64,000 nt of DNA from Gordonibacter sp. 28C. Its GTDB lineage: Bacteria; Actinomycetota; Coriobacteriia; Coriobacteriales; Eggerthellaceae. Shown in pieces: positions 44,055 to 52,192 of the stretch. Where the stretch lies: contig NZ_PPTR01000014.1 in assembly GCF_003339845.1 (NCBI RefSeq), forward strand, positions 1 to 64,000, written 5' to 3'. Made by a program: the position numbers and the translations under genes. Numbering within the stretch: position 1 is the stretch's first letter; each line of letters starts with the position of its first letter. The notes beneath the pieces are model-generated. The model made no database searches. It saw only the letters and a list, made by a program, of their open reading frames with translations, and had not been told where the DNA came from.

Positions 44055-44321
44055 ATGGAATACAAAGCAGACGACGGCACTGTCTTGACCGACGAAATGC
44101 TCGACAAAATGGCGGAAGAATACGAAAAAGGCACGTGGCGCGGACACGGAGAGGTTGTCATGGGACGTCCGAAACTCTACGACGAGGACATGGAGACGGT
44201 GTCTTTCCGCCTCCCCCGCTCTCGCATCCGAGCCGTCGAGGCCGCAGCGAAGCAACGAGGCGAAAGCAAGTCGGATTTCTTCCGCAAAGCCATCGACAGA
44301 GAGCTTATGAACAGCAGGTAG
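44055..44321 (+). CDS. Ribbon-helix-helix (CopG-like) antitoxin/regulator
   Basis: The 88-residue protein has a C-terminal RHH fold (ETVSFRLPRSRIRAVEAAAKQRGESKSDFFRKAIDREL) behind a 35-residue acidic N-terminal arm, typical for antitoxins that cover the toxin with one end and bind the operator with the other. The gene starts two bases after the stop of the putative toxin gene, with AAAGGAG before the ATG, so the two are cotranscribed. Confidence 0.8.
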   Translation: MEYKADDGTVLTDEMLDKMAEEYEKGTWRGHGEVVMGRPKLYDEDMETVSFRLPRSRIRAVEAAAKQRGESKSDFFRKAIDRELMNSR

Positions 44322-44488
44322 CCTCGGCGGAGGCGAACCAAACGCGGTGCCCCCCCTACGCCCTGCGACGCCCCCGGCACCGAGCGCGGCTCCCTCCGCC
44401 GTCCCTCCCTTCGCCGGCGAGAGTGTTCCGGCTTCGCCGGAATCGACGGACTGCGCGGTTTTCGCCATCGCGTGCCATATCGAAGGCG

Positions 44489-44518
44489 AAAAAAACGGCG
44501 GGCCCGCAGGCCCGCCGT
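44489..44518 (-). terminator. Terminator of the glycosyltransferase gene
   Basis: On the leftward strand ACGGCGGGCC-TGCG-GGCCCGCCGT is followed by TTTTTT, 28 bases past the stop. Confidence 0.92.
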
Positions 44519-44545
44519 GCGATGTTTCCGGCTTTCAGCCGAACG

Positions 44546-45871
44546 TTATATCGTGCGCTCGCGCTTGGCGTTCGCGGCGGCGTCGGAGAACTCGGCCACG
44601 TCCACCGAAATGCTGTGCTGGATGGGCTTCCACTTGCACTTCTTCACCAGCGCGACCAGCGCGATGGGGATGTAGGTGAGCATGAAGAAGGGGAACGTGA
44701 ACATGTAGAGCACCTTCTTGCCCGTGGCGGCGTGGATGGAGTCCCACTCCACGAACGTGGTGAGCACGCCGAACATGAACATGAACACCAGGTAGTTGAA
44801 CAGGCAGAAGAAGATGGACGAGAGGGACGAGGCTATCATGATGCCCGTGGACATCATGCCCGTGGCCGCCAGCACGATGATGATGGCGTTGAACAGCACC
44901 GACACGATGGTGAGCAGCATGCCCGGCGCGATGGTCATGAGCATGTCGTAGCAGGCGAAGCGCGCGCCCTTGGGATTTGCCACGGTGCCCTTCACCAAAC
45001 GGGCGCCGTAGTGCCAGAAAACCTGGTAGAAGCCCTTGGCCCAACGGAAGCGCTGGTTCCACGAGTCGCGGAACGTGGTGGGCTGCTCGTCGTAGAGGAT
45101 GGCCGTGGGGGTGTAGCTGATGCGCACGCCCTCCAAGATGCTGTTCGTGGAGAACTCGATGTCCTCGGTGAGCAGGTGCCACTTCCAACCGCCGTGCTTC
45201 TCGATGATGTCGGCGGCGATGAAGAAGCCCGTGCCCGACACCACGCAGCTCGTGTTGAGCGTGAGGCGCGCCTGGCTCAGGAACTTCGCCTCGCGCAGGA
45301 ACCACACGGCGTAGCCGGCGGAGATCCAGTTCGAGTCGTAGTTCTTGGAGTTGCGGTAGCTGGTGGACGCCTTGGCGCCGTTGTCGAACGTGGCGTTCAT
45401 CTCGCGGAAGTAGTTCACGTCGAGCACGTTGTCGGCGTCGAACACGAAATAGGCCTCGTAGCCGCGGTCGGCGTACTGCTCGCGGATGACCTGGAAGCCG
45501 TAGTCGAGCGCGTAGCCCTTGCCCACTTCCTTGTCGTTGCGGCGGGGGAACACGATGGCGCCGGCCTCGCGGGCCACGTCGGCCGTGTCGTCCGTGCAGT
45601 TGTCGGCGATGACGAACACGTCGATGAGCTCGGTCGGGTAGTTCTGCACCTTGATGGAGTGGATGAGGTCGCCGATGACGGCGCTCTCGTTGCGGGCCGA
45701 GATGACGGCGGCGAAGCGGTGGTTCTTCTTGGCGACGAGCTTCTTGGGCTTGCGCGTGAGCACCACGAACACGTAGTAGAGCTGATAGGTGTAGCAGATG
45801 CTGAAAGTGAGAAACACGCAGAAATTGAAGATGTCGACGAACGATATCTGCGAGAAAAATTGGTCTAGCAC
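44546..45871 (-). CDS. Membrane glycosyltransferase family 2 (processive type)
   Basis: The 441-residue protein has one or two N-terminal helices and then a GT-A domain: FAAVISARNESAVIGDLIHS, VFVIADNCTDDTADVA, DxD-type FVFDADN, TEDIEFS and QRFRWAKG (the Q-x-x-R-W motif). Three or four C-terminal helices follow. This combination marks processive or polyprenyl-linked synthases related to cellulose, hyaluronan or poly-N-acetylglucosamine synthases. The start is GTG 45871, eight bases after AAAAGGAG. It is monocistronic; the polysaccharide made is unknown. Confidence 0.88.
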   Translation of the reverse strand: MLDQFFSQISFVDIFNFCVFLTFSICYTYQLYYVFVVLTRKPKKLVAKKNHRFAAVISARNESAVIGDLIHSIKVQNYPTELIDVFVIADNCTDDTADVAREAGAIVFPRRNDKEVGKGYALDYGFQVIREQYADRGYEAYFVFDADNVLDVNYFREMNATFDNGAKASTSYRNSKNYDSNWISAGYAVWFLREAKFLSQARLTLNTSCVVSGTGFFIAADIIEKHGGWKWHLLTEDIEFSTNSILEGVRISYTPTAILYDEQPTTFRDSWNQRFRWAKGFYQVFWHYGARLVKGTVANPKGARFACYDMLMTIAPGMLLTIVSVLFNAIIIVLAATGMMSTGIMIASSLSSIFFCLFNYLVFMFMFGVLTTFVEWDSIHAATGKKVLYMFTFPFFMLTYIPIALVALVKKCKWKPIQHSISVDVAEFSDAAANAKRERTI

Positions 45872-46022
45872 TCCATTTGCTCCTTTTACGGGCCGTCCCG
45901 CTTTCGCGACCGGCCGTCCTCTGCCCACTCGCACGCGCGCCGGCAGAAGGGCCTCGGCGCCCGTTAGCTGCCTGGTGCGTTTGAAATGCATGTGCCGTTG
46001 TGCGAGTTCGCAAGCTCGGACG
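45872..46022 (-). other. Long leader of the glycosyltransferase gene
   Basis: The promoter candidate at 46023-46028 implies about 145 bases of untranslated RNA. The rest of the divergent region (46029-46296) shows no gene and no riboswitch-like fold that I recognise. Confidence 0.35.
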
Positions 46023-46028
46023 ATTATA
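46023..46028 (-). promoter_or_regulatory. Consensus -10 of the glycosyltransferase gene
   Basis: A perfect TATAAT lies on the leftward strand; the -35 is weak (TTAGGA at 19-base spacing). Confidence 0.5.
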
Positions 46029-46296
46029 GCGACTTCGCGGCCGTTCGTCCTAACGGGGAGTCTCTTCGTTGCCGTTTCTTCCGTTTTTTGCGAGGGAAAT
46101 GCCAAGGATTCACAAACGTTGTGCATACGAACTCCACAAACGCCGCCGCTCGCACGTGCGGCGAAAGCGCGCGAGGCGCCCTTCTTCCGTCGCTTTTATG
46201 AAACGGACGGCGGCGGGTGCCGTGGCGATCGGAGCGTGTGCTACGCTTGCGGTTACGAGATTCTCCCTTGCTTGAGCACCATATACAGGAGGCATC

Positions 46297-47562
46297 ATGC
46301 CCGAGAACTACGACATCAAAGACATCGCGCTGGCCGACGAGGGCCTCGCCCGCATCCGATGGGCCGACCGCGACATGCCCGTGCTCGCGTCCATCCGCGA
46401 GCGCTTCGAGCGCGAGCGCCCGCTGGAGGGCGTGCGCATCGGCGCGTGCATGCACGTGACCACCGAGACGGCGAACCTCATGCGCGCCCTCACCGCTTCG
46501 GGCGCCAAGGTGACGCTGTGCGCGTCGAACCCGCTGTCCACCCAGGACGACACGGCGGCCGCGCTCGTGCGCGACTTCGGCATCTCCGTGCACGCCGTGG
46601 CCGGCGAGGACATGGGAACCTACGAGAAGCACATCGAGGCCGTCATCGCCACGAACCCGCAGATCATCATGGACGACGGCGCCGACCTTGACACGGCGCT
46701 GCACACGAGGTTCACCGACAAGCTGGAACACGTGCTGGGCGGCACCGAGGAGACCACCACGGGCGTGGTGCGCCTCATGTCCATGGCGGCCGAGGGCACG
46801 CTCGCCTATCCCGTGTTCAACATCAACGACGCCAACACGAAGCACTGCTTCGACAACCACTACGGCACCGGCCAGTCCACGCTCGACGGCATCATCCGCG
46901 CCACGAACCGCCTCATGTGCGGGCGCACCATCGTCATCTCGGGTTACGGCTACTGCGGCAGCGGCCTGGCCCTGCGCGCGAAGGGCATGGGCATGCGCGT
47001 GATCGTGTGCGAGGTGAACCCCCTGAAGGCGCTCGAGGCGCACATGGAGGGCTACGAGGTGATGCCCGCGGCCGAAGCCGCACGCTTCGCCGACGTGTGG
47101 GTCACGGTGACGGGCAACTGCAAGGTGGTGGACGCCCCCGCCTTCGAGAACATGAAGGACGGCGCCATCGTGTGCAACTCCGGCCACTTCGACTCCGAGA
47201 TCAACCTGGTGTGGCTCGAGGAGCACGCCGTGAAGAAGACGGAGCTCAAGCCGCTGGTCGAGGAGTACACGCTGGGCGACGGCCGCACGGTCATCGTGCT
47301 GGCTCAGGGGCGCCTCGTGAACCTGTCGTGCGCCGAGGGGCACCCCGCATCCGTGATGGACATGAGCTTCGCGAACCAGGCCCTGGCCGCCGAGTACCTG
47401 TACCTCCACGCCGGCGAGCTGGAGAACAAGGTGTACGACGTGCCGGCCGAGATCGACGACGGCGTGGCCCGCGTGAAGCTGGAAACGCTCGGCATCGAGA
47501 TAGACACGCTGACCGAGGAGCAGATCAAGTACATGAACTCCTGGGACTTCAGCCAGGCGTAG
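46297..47562 (+). CDS. ahcY: S-adenosylhomocysteine hydrolase (short form)
   Basis: The 421-residue protein has the SAHH landmarks ACMHVTTETANLMRAL, SNPLSTQDDTAAALV, DDGADLD, ETTTGVVRL, FNINDANTKHCFDNHYGTGQS, the NAD fold VISGYGYCGSGLALRAKGMG, and GHPASVMDMSFANQ. It lacks the ~40-residue insertion of many bacterial/eukaryotic enzymes, as in archaeal and thermophile types. It splits SAH to adenosine and homocysteine, recycling methyl-donor by-product. AGGAGG precedes the ATG. Confidence 0.96.
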   Translation: MPENYDIKDIALADEGLARIRWADRDMPVLASIRERFERERPLEGVRIGACMHVTTETANLMRALTASGAKVTLCASNPLSTQDDTAAALVRDFGISVHAVAGEDMGTYEKHIEAVIATNPQIIMDDGADLDTALHTRFTDKLEHVLGGTEETTTGVVRLMSMAAEGTLAYPVFNINDANTKHCFDNHYGTGQSTLDGIIRATNRLMCGRTIVISGYGYCGSGLALRAKGMGMRVIVCEVNPLKALEAHMEGYEVMPAAEAARFADVWVTVTGNCKVVDAPAFENMKDGAIVCNSGHFDSEINLVWLEEHAVKKTELKPLVEEYTLGDGRTVIVLAQGRLVNLSCAEGHPASVMDMSFANQALAAEYLYLHAGELENKVYDVPAEIDDGVARVKLETLGIEIDTLTEEQIKYMNSWDFSQA

Positions 47563-47606
47563 GAACCGCATAGGACGCGGAAACCCGATGACGCCCACGT
47601 GCCTCG

Positions 47607-47642
47607 ACGCCCCGTTCGCACCAGCGAGCGGGGCGTTGCTTT
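47607..47642 (+). terminator. Terminator after ahcY
   Basis: ACGCCCCGTTCGC-ACCA-GCGAGCGGGGCGT (13 bp with one wobble), followed by TGCTTTG. Confidence 0.75.
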
Positions 47643-47716
47643 GAACTCGCGGACAACCCGCAAAAAGAGACAAGCCGGCGCGAACCTCGGCCGAGAACGA
47701 GGAAAGGCGGTAGCCC

Positions 47717-48205
47717 ATGGACGTGACGTATTCGACGAGCGAGGGACGATTCAACTACCGGGTGGGCGCGGTTGCGGTCGACGCGGGGCGGCTGCTCGTC
47801 ATGCGCGATTGGCACTGCCCTTACCTTTACCTGCCCGGCGGCAAGGTGGAGCTCCACGAAACGGCGGAGGACGCCGTGCTGCGCGAGCTGCGGGAGGAGA
47901 TGCAGGCGGAGGCGCGCATCGTGCGGCCGTTGTGGCTCAGCCAGGCGTTCTTCACCGAAGACGCCAGCGGAGAGCGGTTCCACGAGCTGTGCCTCTACTT
48001 CCTGGTGAGCCTGCCCGACTCCCTTTTGCCCTCGCACGGCGAAACGTTCTCGCGCGAGGAGAACGGGCGGCGGAACTCCTTTTTCTGGCTGCCGTTCGAG
48101 CAGCTGGAGCGGGAGTACCTCCACCCCTCGTTCGTCAAGTCCGCGATATTCAACCTGCCCGAGCACTTGGAACTGGTGAGCGAGAGCGAGTTGCTTCTAG
48201 CATAG
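47717..48205 (+). CDS. Nudix hydrolase
   Basis: The 162-residue protein carries the Nudix box GGKVELHETAEDAVLRELREEMQ (residues about 41-63), with one variation (final G replaced by Q). It resembles the (d)NTP/ADP-sugar pyrophosphatase branch; the substrate cannot be told. ATG after AAAGGCGG. Monocistronic. Confidence 0.9.
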   Translation: MDVTYSTSEGRFNYRVGAVAVDAGRLLVMRDWHCPYLYLPGGKVELHETAEDAVLRELREEMQAEARIVRPLWLSQAFFTEDASGERFHELCLYFLVSLPDSLLPSHGETFSREENGRRNSFFWLPFEQLEREYLHPSFVKSAIFNLPEHLELVSESELLLA

Positions 48206-48303
48206 ATTCAGTCGTTTCGGCCCGCATGATTCTCATTTTCTTGCGTCGTATAGTATTATTATATATAATTAATACTATTGAACGAAACGAGGGAGGCGGA
48301 GGC

Positions 48304-48849
48304 ATGGACAAAACGGAACTCGTTGACAAGCTTGCTCGCGTTGACGAAGATGCGTTCTTCTCCGGAGTTGGGCGGGACGGTCGCAAGGTGCGGGTGATCG
48401 TCGTTGGAGCGAGCGCCCTTTTGCTGAACGACCTGTCGGCAACTCAGAAAACGAAAGACGTTGACATTTTCGAAGCGGAATCGTCGGTACGCGAGTGCTT
48501 GTACCGCGACCCGGACTTCAACTCGCAGTGCCAGGCTTTCTGCTCCTGCCTCCCCTACAACTTCGAGGACAGGTTGGTGGAAATCGGGCTCGACACCATG
48601 TCGATAACGTATCAAACTCCTTCCGTGGAGGATTTGGCGGTAATGAAGCTCTATCGTTGGGAGGACCCCGACAAAGCCGACCTAACTGCCGAGGGTTTCC
48701 TCTCCAAACTCGACTGGCAACAGCTCGATTACCTTGTTCACGATCCGAGCGAAGCCGCCGCTTCGAGATCGGTCCCTCCCGAGCGCGACCGGGAGTTCCA
48801 GAACTTGCTGCACAACTACGACGAATACCGAAAGGAGTGGAGAAGATGA
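48304..48849 (+). CDS. Nucleotidyltransferase-fold protein (DUF6036/AbiEii-like)
   Basis: The 181-residue protein has a minimal nucleotidyltransferase core: VRVIVVGASALLLNDLSATQKTKDVDIF (residues about 28-55). The GAS turn and the DVD carboxylates correspond to the GS...DxD motif of the fold. Later come EIGLDTMSITYQTPSVEDLAVMKLYRWEDPDKAD and a final helix, as in AbiEii/DUF6036 proteins used as toxins or phage-defence effectors. GC content is clearly below the surroundings and an AT-rich promoter patch precedes it. GGAGGCGGAGG is the ribosome site. It overlaps the next gene by ATGA. Confidence 0.75.
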   Translation: MDKTELVDKLARVDEDAFFSGVGRDGRKVRVIVVGASALLLNDLSATQKTKDVDIFEAESSVRECLYRDPDFNSQCQAFCSCLPYNFEDRLVEIGLDTMSITYQTPSVEDLAVMKLYRWEDPDKADLTAEGFLSKLDWQQLDYLVHDPSEAAASRSVPPERDREFQNLLHNYDEYRKEWRR

Positions 48850-49373
48850 GGGGGAGCTTCGGCCATTTTCTCCTCGGATACTGCCAGGAGCTTACCGGGT
48901 GCGACGGCACCTCAAGCCTGAAACGCCTCTTTCAGGCTATGCGCTCGAACAATCCGCGCGCCGCCGAACCGTTGCTGCTGCTCGCCCTTTGCCAAGGGCG
49001 CGAAGGATATCTTCTGAAAACGGCTTCGAATACGAAAGTGGAATCGTCCTACCGTGCTTTCCTGTCCGATTATCGCGAATCCGGCAAAGCGCTGGAAACG
49101 TACCTCGACACCCTTCCGGAAGGAAACCGCTTCAAGAAAGCCTACGTTGCCTGGCAAGCGGAGCGAACCCGACTCCAGCGCGATCGGCTCACGCTCGAAA
49201 ACGTAAGCAGAGACATAAGCGAAATGCTTGACGAGAAGAGGATTTCTCGTGCCGATGCCTGCCGTGCTCTGAGTTTGAACAAGGGAAACTTCTACGCGTT
49301 TCTCAAGGGGGATACTTCGAAGCTGAGTCGCAAAACCGCCGTCGATGCCTACAAAAAACTCGCGAACATCTAA
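48846..49373 (+). CDS. HTH-tailed partner of the nucleotidyltransferase
   Basis: The 175-residue helical protein has a C-terminal helix-turn-helix (RISRADACRALSLNKGNFYAFLKGDTSKLSRKTAVDAYKKL). The N-terminal three quarters is helical with Arg/Glu-rich coiled segments, unlike any family I recognise. It is translationally coupled (ATGA) to the nucleotidyltransferase gene and shares its lower GC. Predicted to neutralise and autoregulate, like an antitoxin, but in the reverse order to abiEi-abiEii. Confidence 0.65.
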   Translation: MRGSFGHFLLGYCQELTGCDGTSSLKRLFQAMRSNNPRAAEPLLLLALCQGREGYLLKTASNTKVESSYRAFLSDYRESGKALETYLDTLPEGNRFKKAYVAWQAERTRLQRDRLTLENVSRDISEMLDEKRISRADACRALSLNKGNFYAFLKGDTSKLSRKTAVDAYKKLANI

Positions 49374-49398
49374 ACGGGCGGCGAGGAAGGCGGCAACC

Positions 49399-49908
49399 AT
49401 GGCTAAGGTGCTGGTGCTGGTAAGGCACGGGAAGGCGCAGAAGCGCTCCGCCGACGTGCCCGACGAGCTGCGCGCGCTCACAGAGGCCGGGCGGAAGGCG
49501 CTCGCCGCCCATCTGCCGCAGGCGCTCGCGCTGCTCGACGTCGCGGACGGGCCGGACGTCGCGGTGCTCGCAAGCCCGGCCGTGCGGACGAGGCAGACGG
49601 CCGACGAAGTCGCGAAGGCCCTAGGCGCCGGGGCGCCCGTCGACTGCGAGAGCCTTTTCGCCCAGGACGCCGAATCGTTCATGCAGGATGTCGCGAACGC
49701 GTCGGCGGACATCGTGGTGGCCGTGGGGCACAACCCGTTCGCGGAAGAGCTGACCGAACGGCTCTGCGGGGCGCGCATCGGGTTCTCGACCGGGGCGATG
49801 GCGGCGATCGAGCTGTCCGAGGACACGGACGACGGAACCGCACGGCTCCTTTGGTTCGTGCAGGGACCCCGGCCGCGCCCGTCGTTGAAAGCGACGGCCC
49901 TCCGGTAA
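49399..49908 (+). CDS. SixA-like histidine phosphatase
   Basis: The 169-residue branch-2-type histidine phosphatase begins MAKVLVLVRHGKAQKRSADVPD with the catalytic RHG, then VLASPAVRTRQTADEVAKAL and the second catalytic His in VAVGHNPFAEEL. SixA dephosphorylates phosphohistidine on HPt or PTS proteins; small homologues can act on other phosphoesters. AAGGCGGC precedes the ATG. GC content returns to the genome norm. Confidence 0.9.
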   Translation: MAKVLVLVRHGKAQKRSADVPDELRALTEAGRKALAAHLPQALALLDVADGPDVAVLASPAVRTRQTADEVAKALGAGAPVDCESLFAQDAESFMQDVANASADIVVAVGHNPFAEELTERLCGARIGFSTGAMAAIELSEDTDDGTARLLWFVQGPRPRPSLKATALR

Positions 49909-49954
49909 CCGGAAAGATGGTATGATCTGGTCATCCGAGGGAAAGGCGGCCGTC

Positions 49955-50119
49955 ATGAAAATCTTGGGCATGGGCGTTCCGGAGATGTTCATCCTTGTTA
50001 TGTACGTCTTCTTTATCGCGATCTTCGCCGCCGTCGTCTACGCGGTGGTGAAAGCCGCGGTCAAGAAAGCCATCATCGAGGCGCACGACGAGATAGAGGC
50101 GCGCGGCAAGCAGGGCTGA
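49955..50119 (+). CDS. Small single-pass membrane protein
   Basis: The 54-residue protein MKILGMGVPEMFILVMYV has one helix (MFILVMYVFFIAIFAAVVYAVVKAAV) followed by a charged amphipathic tail (KKAIIEAHDEIEARGKQG). TATGAT at 49920-49925 is a plausible -10 and GGGAAAGG a ribosome site. The layout recalls small inner-membrane proteins of unknown function. Confidence 0.65.
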   Translation: MKILGMGVPEMFILVMYVFFIAIFAAVVYAVVKAAVKKAIIEAHDEIEARGKQG

Positions 50120-50237
50120 CGCCGGACGTGCGACGCAGGGCTGAACGGGCGGCGCGCAGGGCCGGTTGCGCCGACGCGCGGCGAACCGCACCGCGCCGGG
50201 CAGGCGCGCGTTCGGTCGAACACCGTCCGGCGCGACG

Positions 50238-50930
50238 CTAGTCGGCGATAACGACGCCGAGGCGCTGGGCGATGCCGGCGGCTTGGTACAGGTCCATGCG
50301 ACAGCCGCGCAGCTCCCCCATGGCGTCGGACAGCACGATGTCGGCCAGCTGGCAGGCGGTGAAGTCGATGCCGGACAGGCTCGTGCGGAAGAAGCTCGTG
50401 CCCACGAAGCGCACGTCGTCGAACGCCGTGCGCTTGAGGCGCGCCTCGGACACGTCGGCGTGCGAGAAGTCGGTCGCACGGGCCGTCGCGTCTTCGATCT
50501 TGGCCTTCGCGAGCGACGCATAGGAAAGCGTCGAGTCGCGCACCTCGACGCGGCGCAGCACGGCCTCGGTGAAGTTCGCTCCCGTGAACTTGCACGACGC
50601 GAACGTGCAGCGTGTGAAGTTCGCCTCGGAGAAGTCGCTGTTGGAGAAGTCGCAGCCGGAAAACGCCACATCGGCGAACGAGGCACGGGAGAAATCGCAG
50701 CCCGCGTAGCGGCAGCCCTCGACGCGCGCCTCGGACAACTCGAGCAGCGCGAAGTCAACGCGCGCGGCCTCGTCGCCCGAGACGAGCACGTGCGCCACAA
50801 GGGGGTCGCCGTCGCTCTCGTGCTCGATCCACGCCGCAAGGGATCCCGCATCGGCCAGCTCGCCGGGAACGGCCGGGTTCGCAGGCATCGGCGAAGCGTG
50901 TCGGAACGAGTCGTGCGAACGGTCTTGCAT
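50238..50930 (-). CDS. Pentapeptide-repeat protein
   Basis: The 230-residue protein contains from about residue 60 to 190 a run of A(D/N)(L/F)xx units (e.g. CDFSRASFADVAFSGCDFSNSDFSEANFT), which fold as a right-handed quadrilateral beta-helix. Related proteins mimic DNA and protect gyrase (Qnr, MfpA), but most members are uncharacterised. AAGGAGG precedes the ATG at 50930. It is divergent from a MerR/GyrI regulator. Confidence 0.88.
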   Translation of the reverse strand: MQDRSHDSFRHASPMPANPAVPGELADAGSLAAWIEHESDGDPLVAHVLVSGDEAARVDFALLELSEARVEGCRYAGCDFSRASFADVAFSGCDFSNSDFSEANFTRCTFASCKFTGANFTEAVLRRVEVRDSTLSYASLAKAKIEDATARATDFSHADVSEARLKRTAFDDVRFVGTSFFRTSLSGIDFTACQLADIVLSDAMGELRGCRMDLYQAAGIAQRLGVVIAD

Positions 50931-51053
50931 GGGACGGCCTCCTTCTCTCCCCGCCATTCTACCTGAACGAGAAGATGCGGGAGCGGCAGGCGGCCTGGGT
51001 TTCGCATGGCGCACAAGCAGGGCGCTGGCGGGCCGAATCGCAACGCTCCCCTA

Positions 51054-51084
51054 ATCATCAGGTGAAACGTTTTTCCTGTATGAT
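51054..51084. promoter_or_regulatory. Imperfect dyad at the MerR-gene promoter
   Basis: ATCATCAGG (51054-51062) and CCTGTATGAT (51075-51084) are inverted with one unpaired base, next to -10 candidates TATGAT/TAGAAT. A candidate operator for the MerR-type regulator. Confidence 0.4.
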
Positions 51085-51210
51085 AGAATCGAGCCGATGG
51101 CCAGCCCCGGCGCCCCTTTCGGGCGACTCCGGGCGAACCGCCCGACCGCTCTCCTGACGCCGGCGCGACGCACCGGGCGGAATCGGCGTCGTCGGCATAA
51201 GGAGGTTGCC

Positions 51211-52074
51211 ATGCAACAGCCCTTGCTCCTGTCCACCGGCGAGTTCGCGCAGATGTGCAACGTCAGCCGGGAGCTCTTGGTGCATTACGACAAGATCGGC
51301 CTGCTCAAGCCAAAAGAGGTCAAGGGCAACGGCTACCGCTACTACTCGCTCAAGCAGCTGTACCTGTTCGACGTCATCAGGTTCTTCATGGACACGGGCA
51401 TGTCCACGAAGGAGATCAAGGAGTATTTGGACGGCCGCACGACCCAGCTGTTCCTCGACAGCATCCAGACGAGCATCGACCGCATGCAGTTGCAGCGCGA
51501 CATACTGGACGCCCGCATCGGCATGATGGAGAAGATGCGCTACATCACCCAGCGCGCCGTGACGTTCCCCAAGGAGCAGCCGCGGCTCTCGTATTGGGAC
51601 GAGATCTGGTTCCTCACCACCGACGTGCGTCGCGAGCGCACGCAGCAGGTGTACGCGCAGGCCGTGAGCGAGCACTCCGACTTCTGCCGCAACACCGCCG
51701 GCATGGCCACGTTCCCCCTGGGACGCGTCATCGACATCCCCGACCCCCGCAACCCCGCCGAGTTCTACTACACGAAGCTCGTCACCTGGGTGTCCCCGCC
51801 GAAGAACCCCGAACGGCTCGAAGGGCGCATCGAGCGCAAGCCGAAGGGCAACTACGCCGTCATCCTGCACCAAGGGGGCACGAGCACGGTCGAACGCTCC
51901 TACGAGAAGCTGCTGGACTACGTGGAGCGGGAGGGCTTCGAGATGCGGGGGCCGCTGTACGAGCTGGACATGAACTCGTATCTCATGTCGGACTCGGCCG
52001 ACGACTACCTGCTGCACATCTCGGTGCTCGTGGACGTGGAGGACGCCGCCGACGCGTTCGCGCCGAGGTTCTGA
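51211..52074 (+). CDS. MerR-family regulator with GyrI-like effector domain
   Basis: The 287-residue protein has an N-terminal MerR wing-HTH (STGEFAQMCNVSRELLVHYDKIGLLKPKEVKGNGYRYYSLKQL, residues about 8-50). A dimerisation coil (about 85-120) and a C-terminal GyrI/Rob-like domain follow, as in BmrR-type multidrug sensors. It probably senses small amphipathic compounds. The ribosome site AAGGAGG is ideal. Targets may be itself or the divergent pentapeptide-repeat gene; exporters lie several kb away. Confidence 0.9.
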   Translation: MQQPLLLSTGEFAQMCNVSRELLVHYDKIGLLKPKEVKGNGYRYYSLKQLYLFDVIRFFMDTGMSTKEIKEYLDGRTTQLFLDSIQTSIDRMQLQRDILDARIGMMEKMRYITQRAVTFPKEQPRLSYWDEIWFLTTDVRRERTQQVYAQAVSEHSDFCRNTAGMATFPLGRVIDIPDPRNPAEFYYTKLVTWVSPPKNPERLEGRIERKPKGNYAVILHQGGTSTVERSYEKLLDYVEREGFEMRGPLYELDMNSYLMSDSADDYLLHISVLVDVEDAADAFAPRF

Positions 52075-52112
52075 CGCCCCTTCCCAGCTCGGATAAGCCG
52101 GGAAACGCGCAA

Positions 52113-52141
52113 CCGCCCGCGAAGGAGAACGTCGCGGGCGG
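52113..52141. terminator. Hairpin between MerR and acs genes
   Basis: CCGCCCGCG and CGCGGGCGG form a 9-bp stem between two convergent genes. No T-run. Confidence 0.45.
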
Positions 52142-52192
52142 CACGCCAAGGAGGAGGTAGGCCGCCCGGGTGGGGTGGGCGGCAGCGTATGG

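Noticed and set aside
46204-46296. SAH or SAM riboswitch before ahcY
   Set aside because: The 90 bases upstream show no recognisable conserved riboswitch core or terminator; only a ribosome site and possible -10 are visible.
48304-49373. Assignment as classical AbiE
   Set aside because: Gene order is reversed and the HTH protein does not show the AbiEi N-terminal winged-helix layout, so only a general similarity to nucleotidyltransferase modules is claimed.
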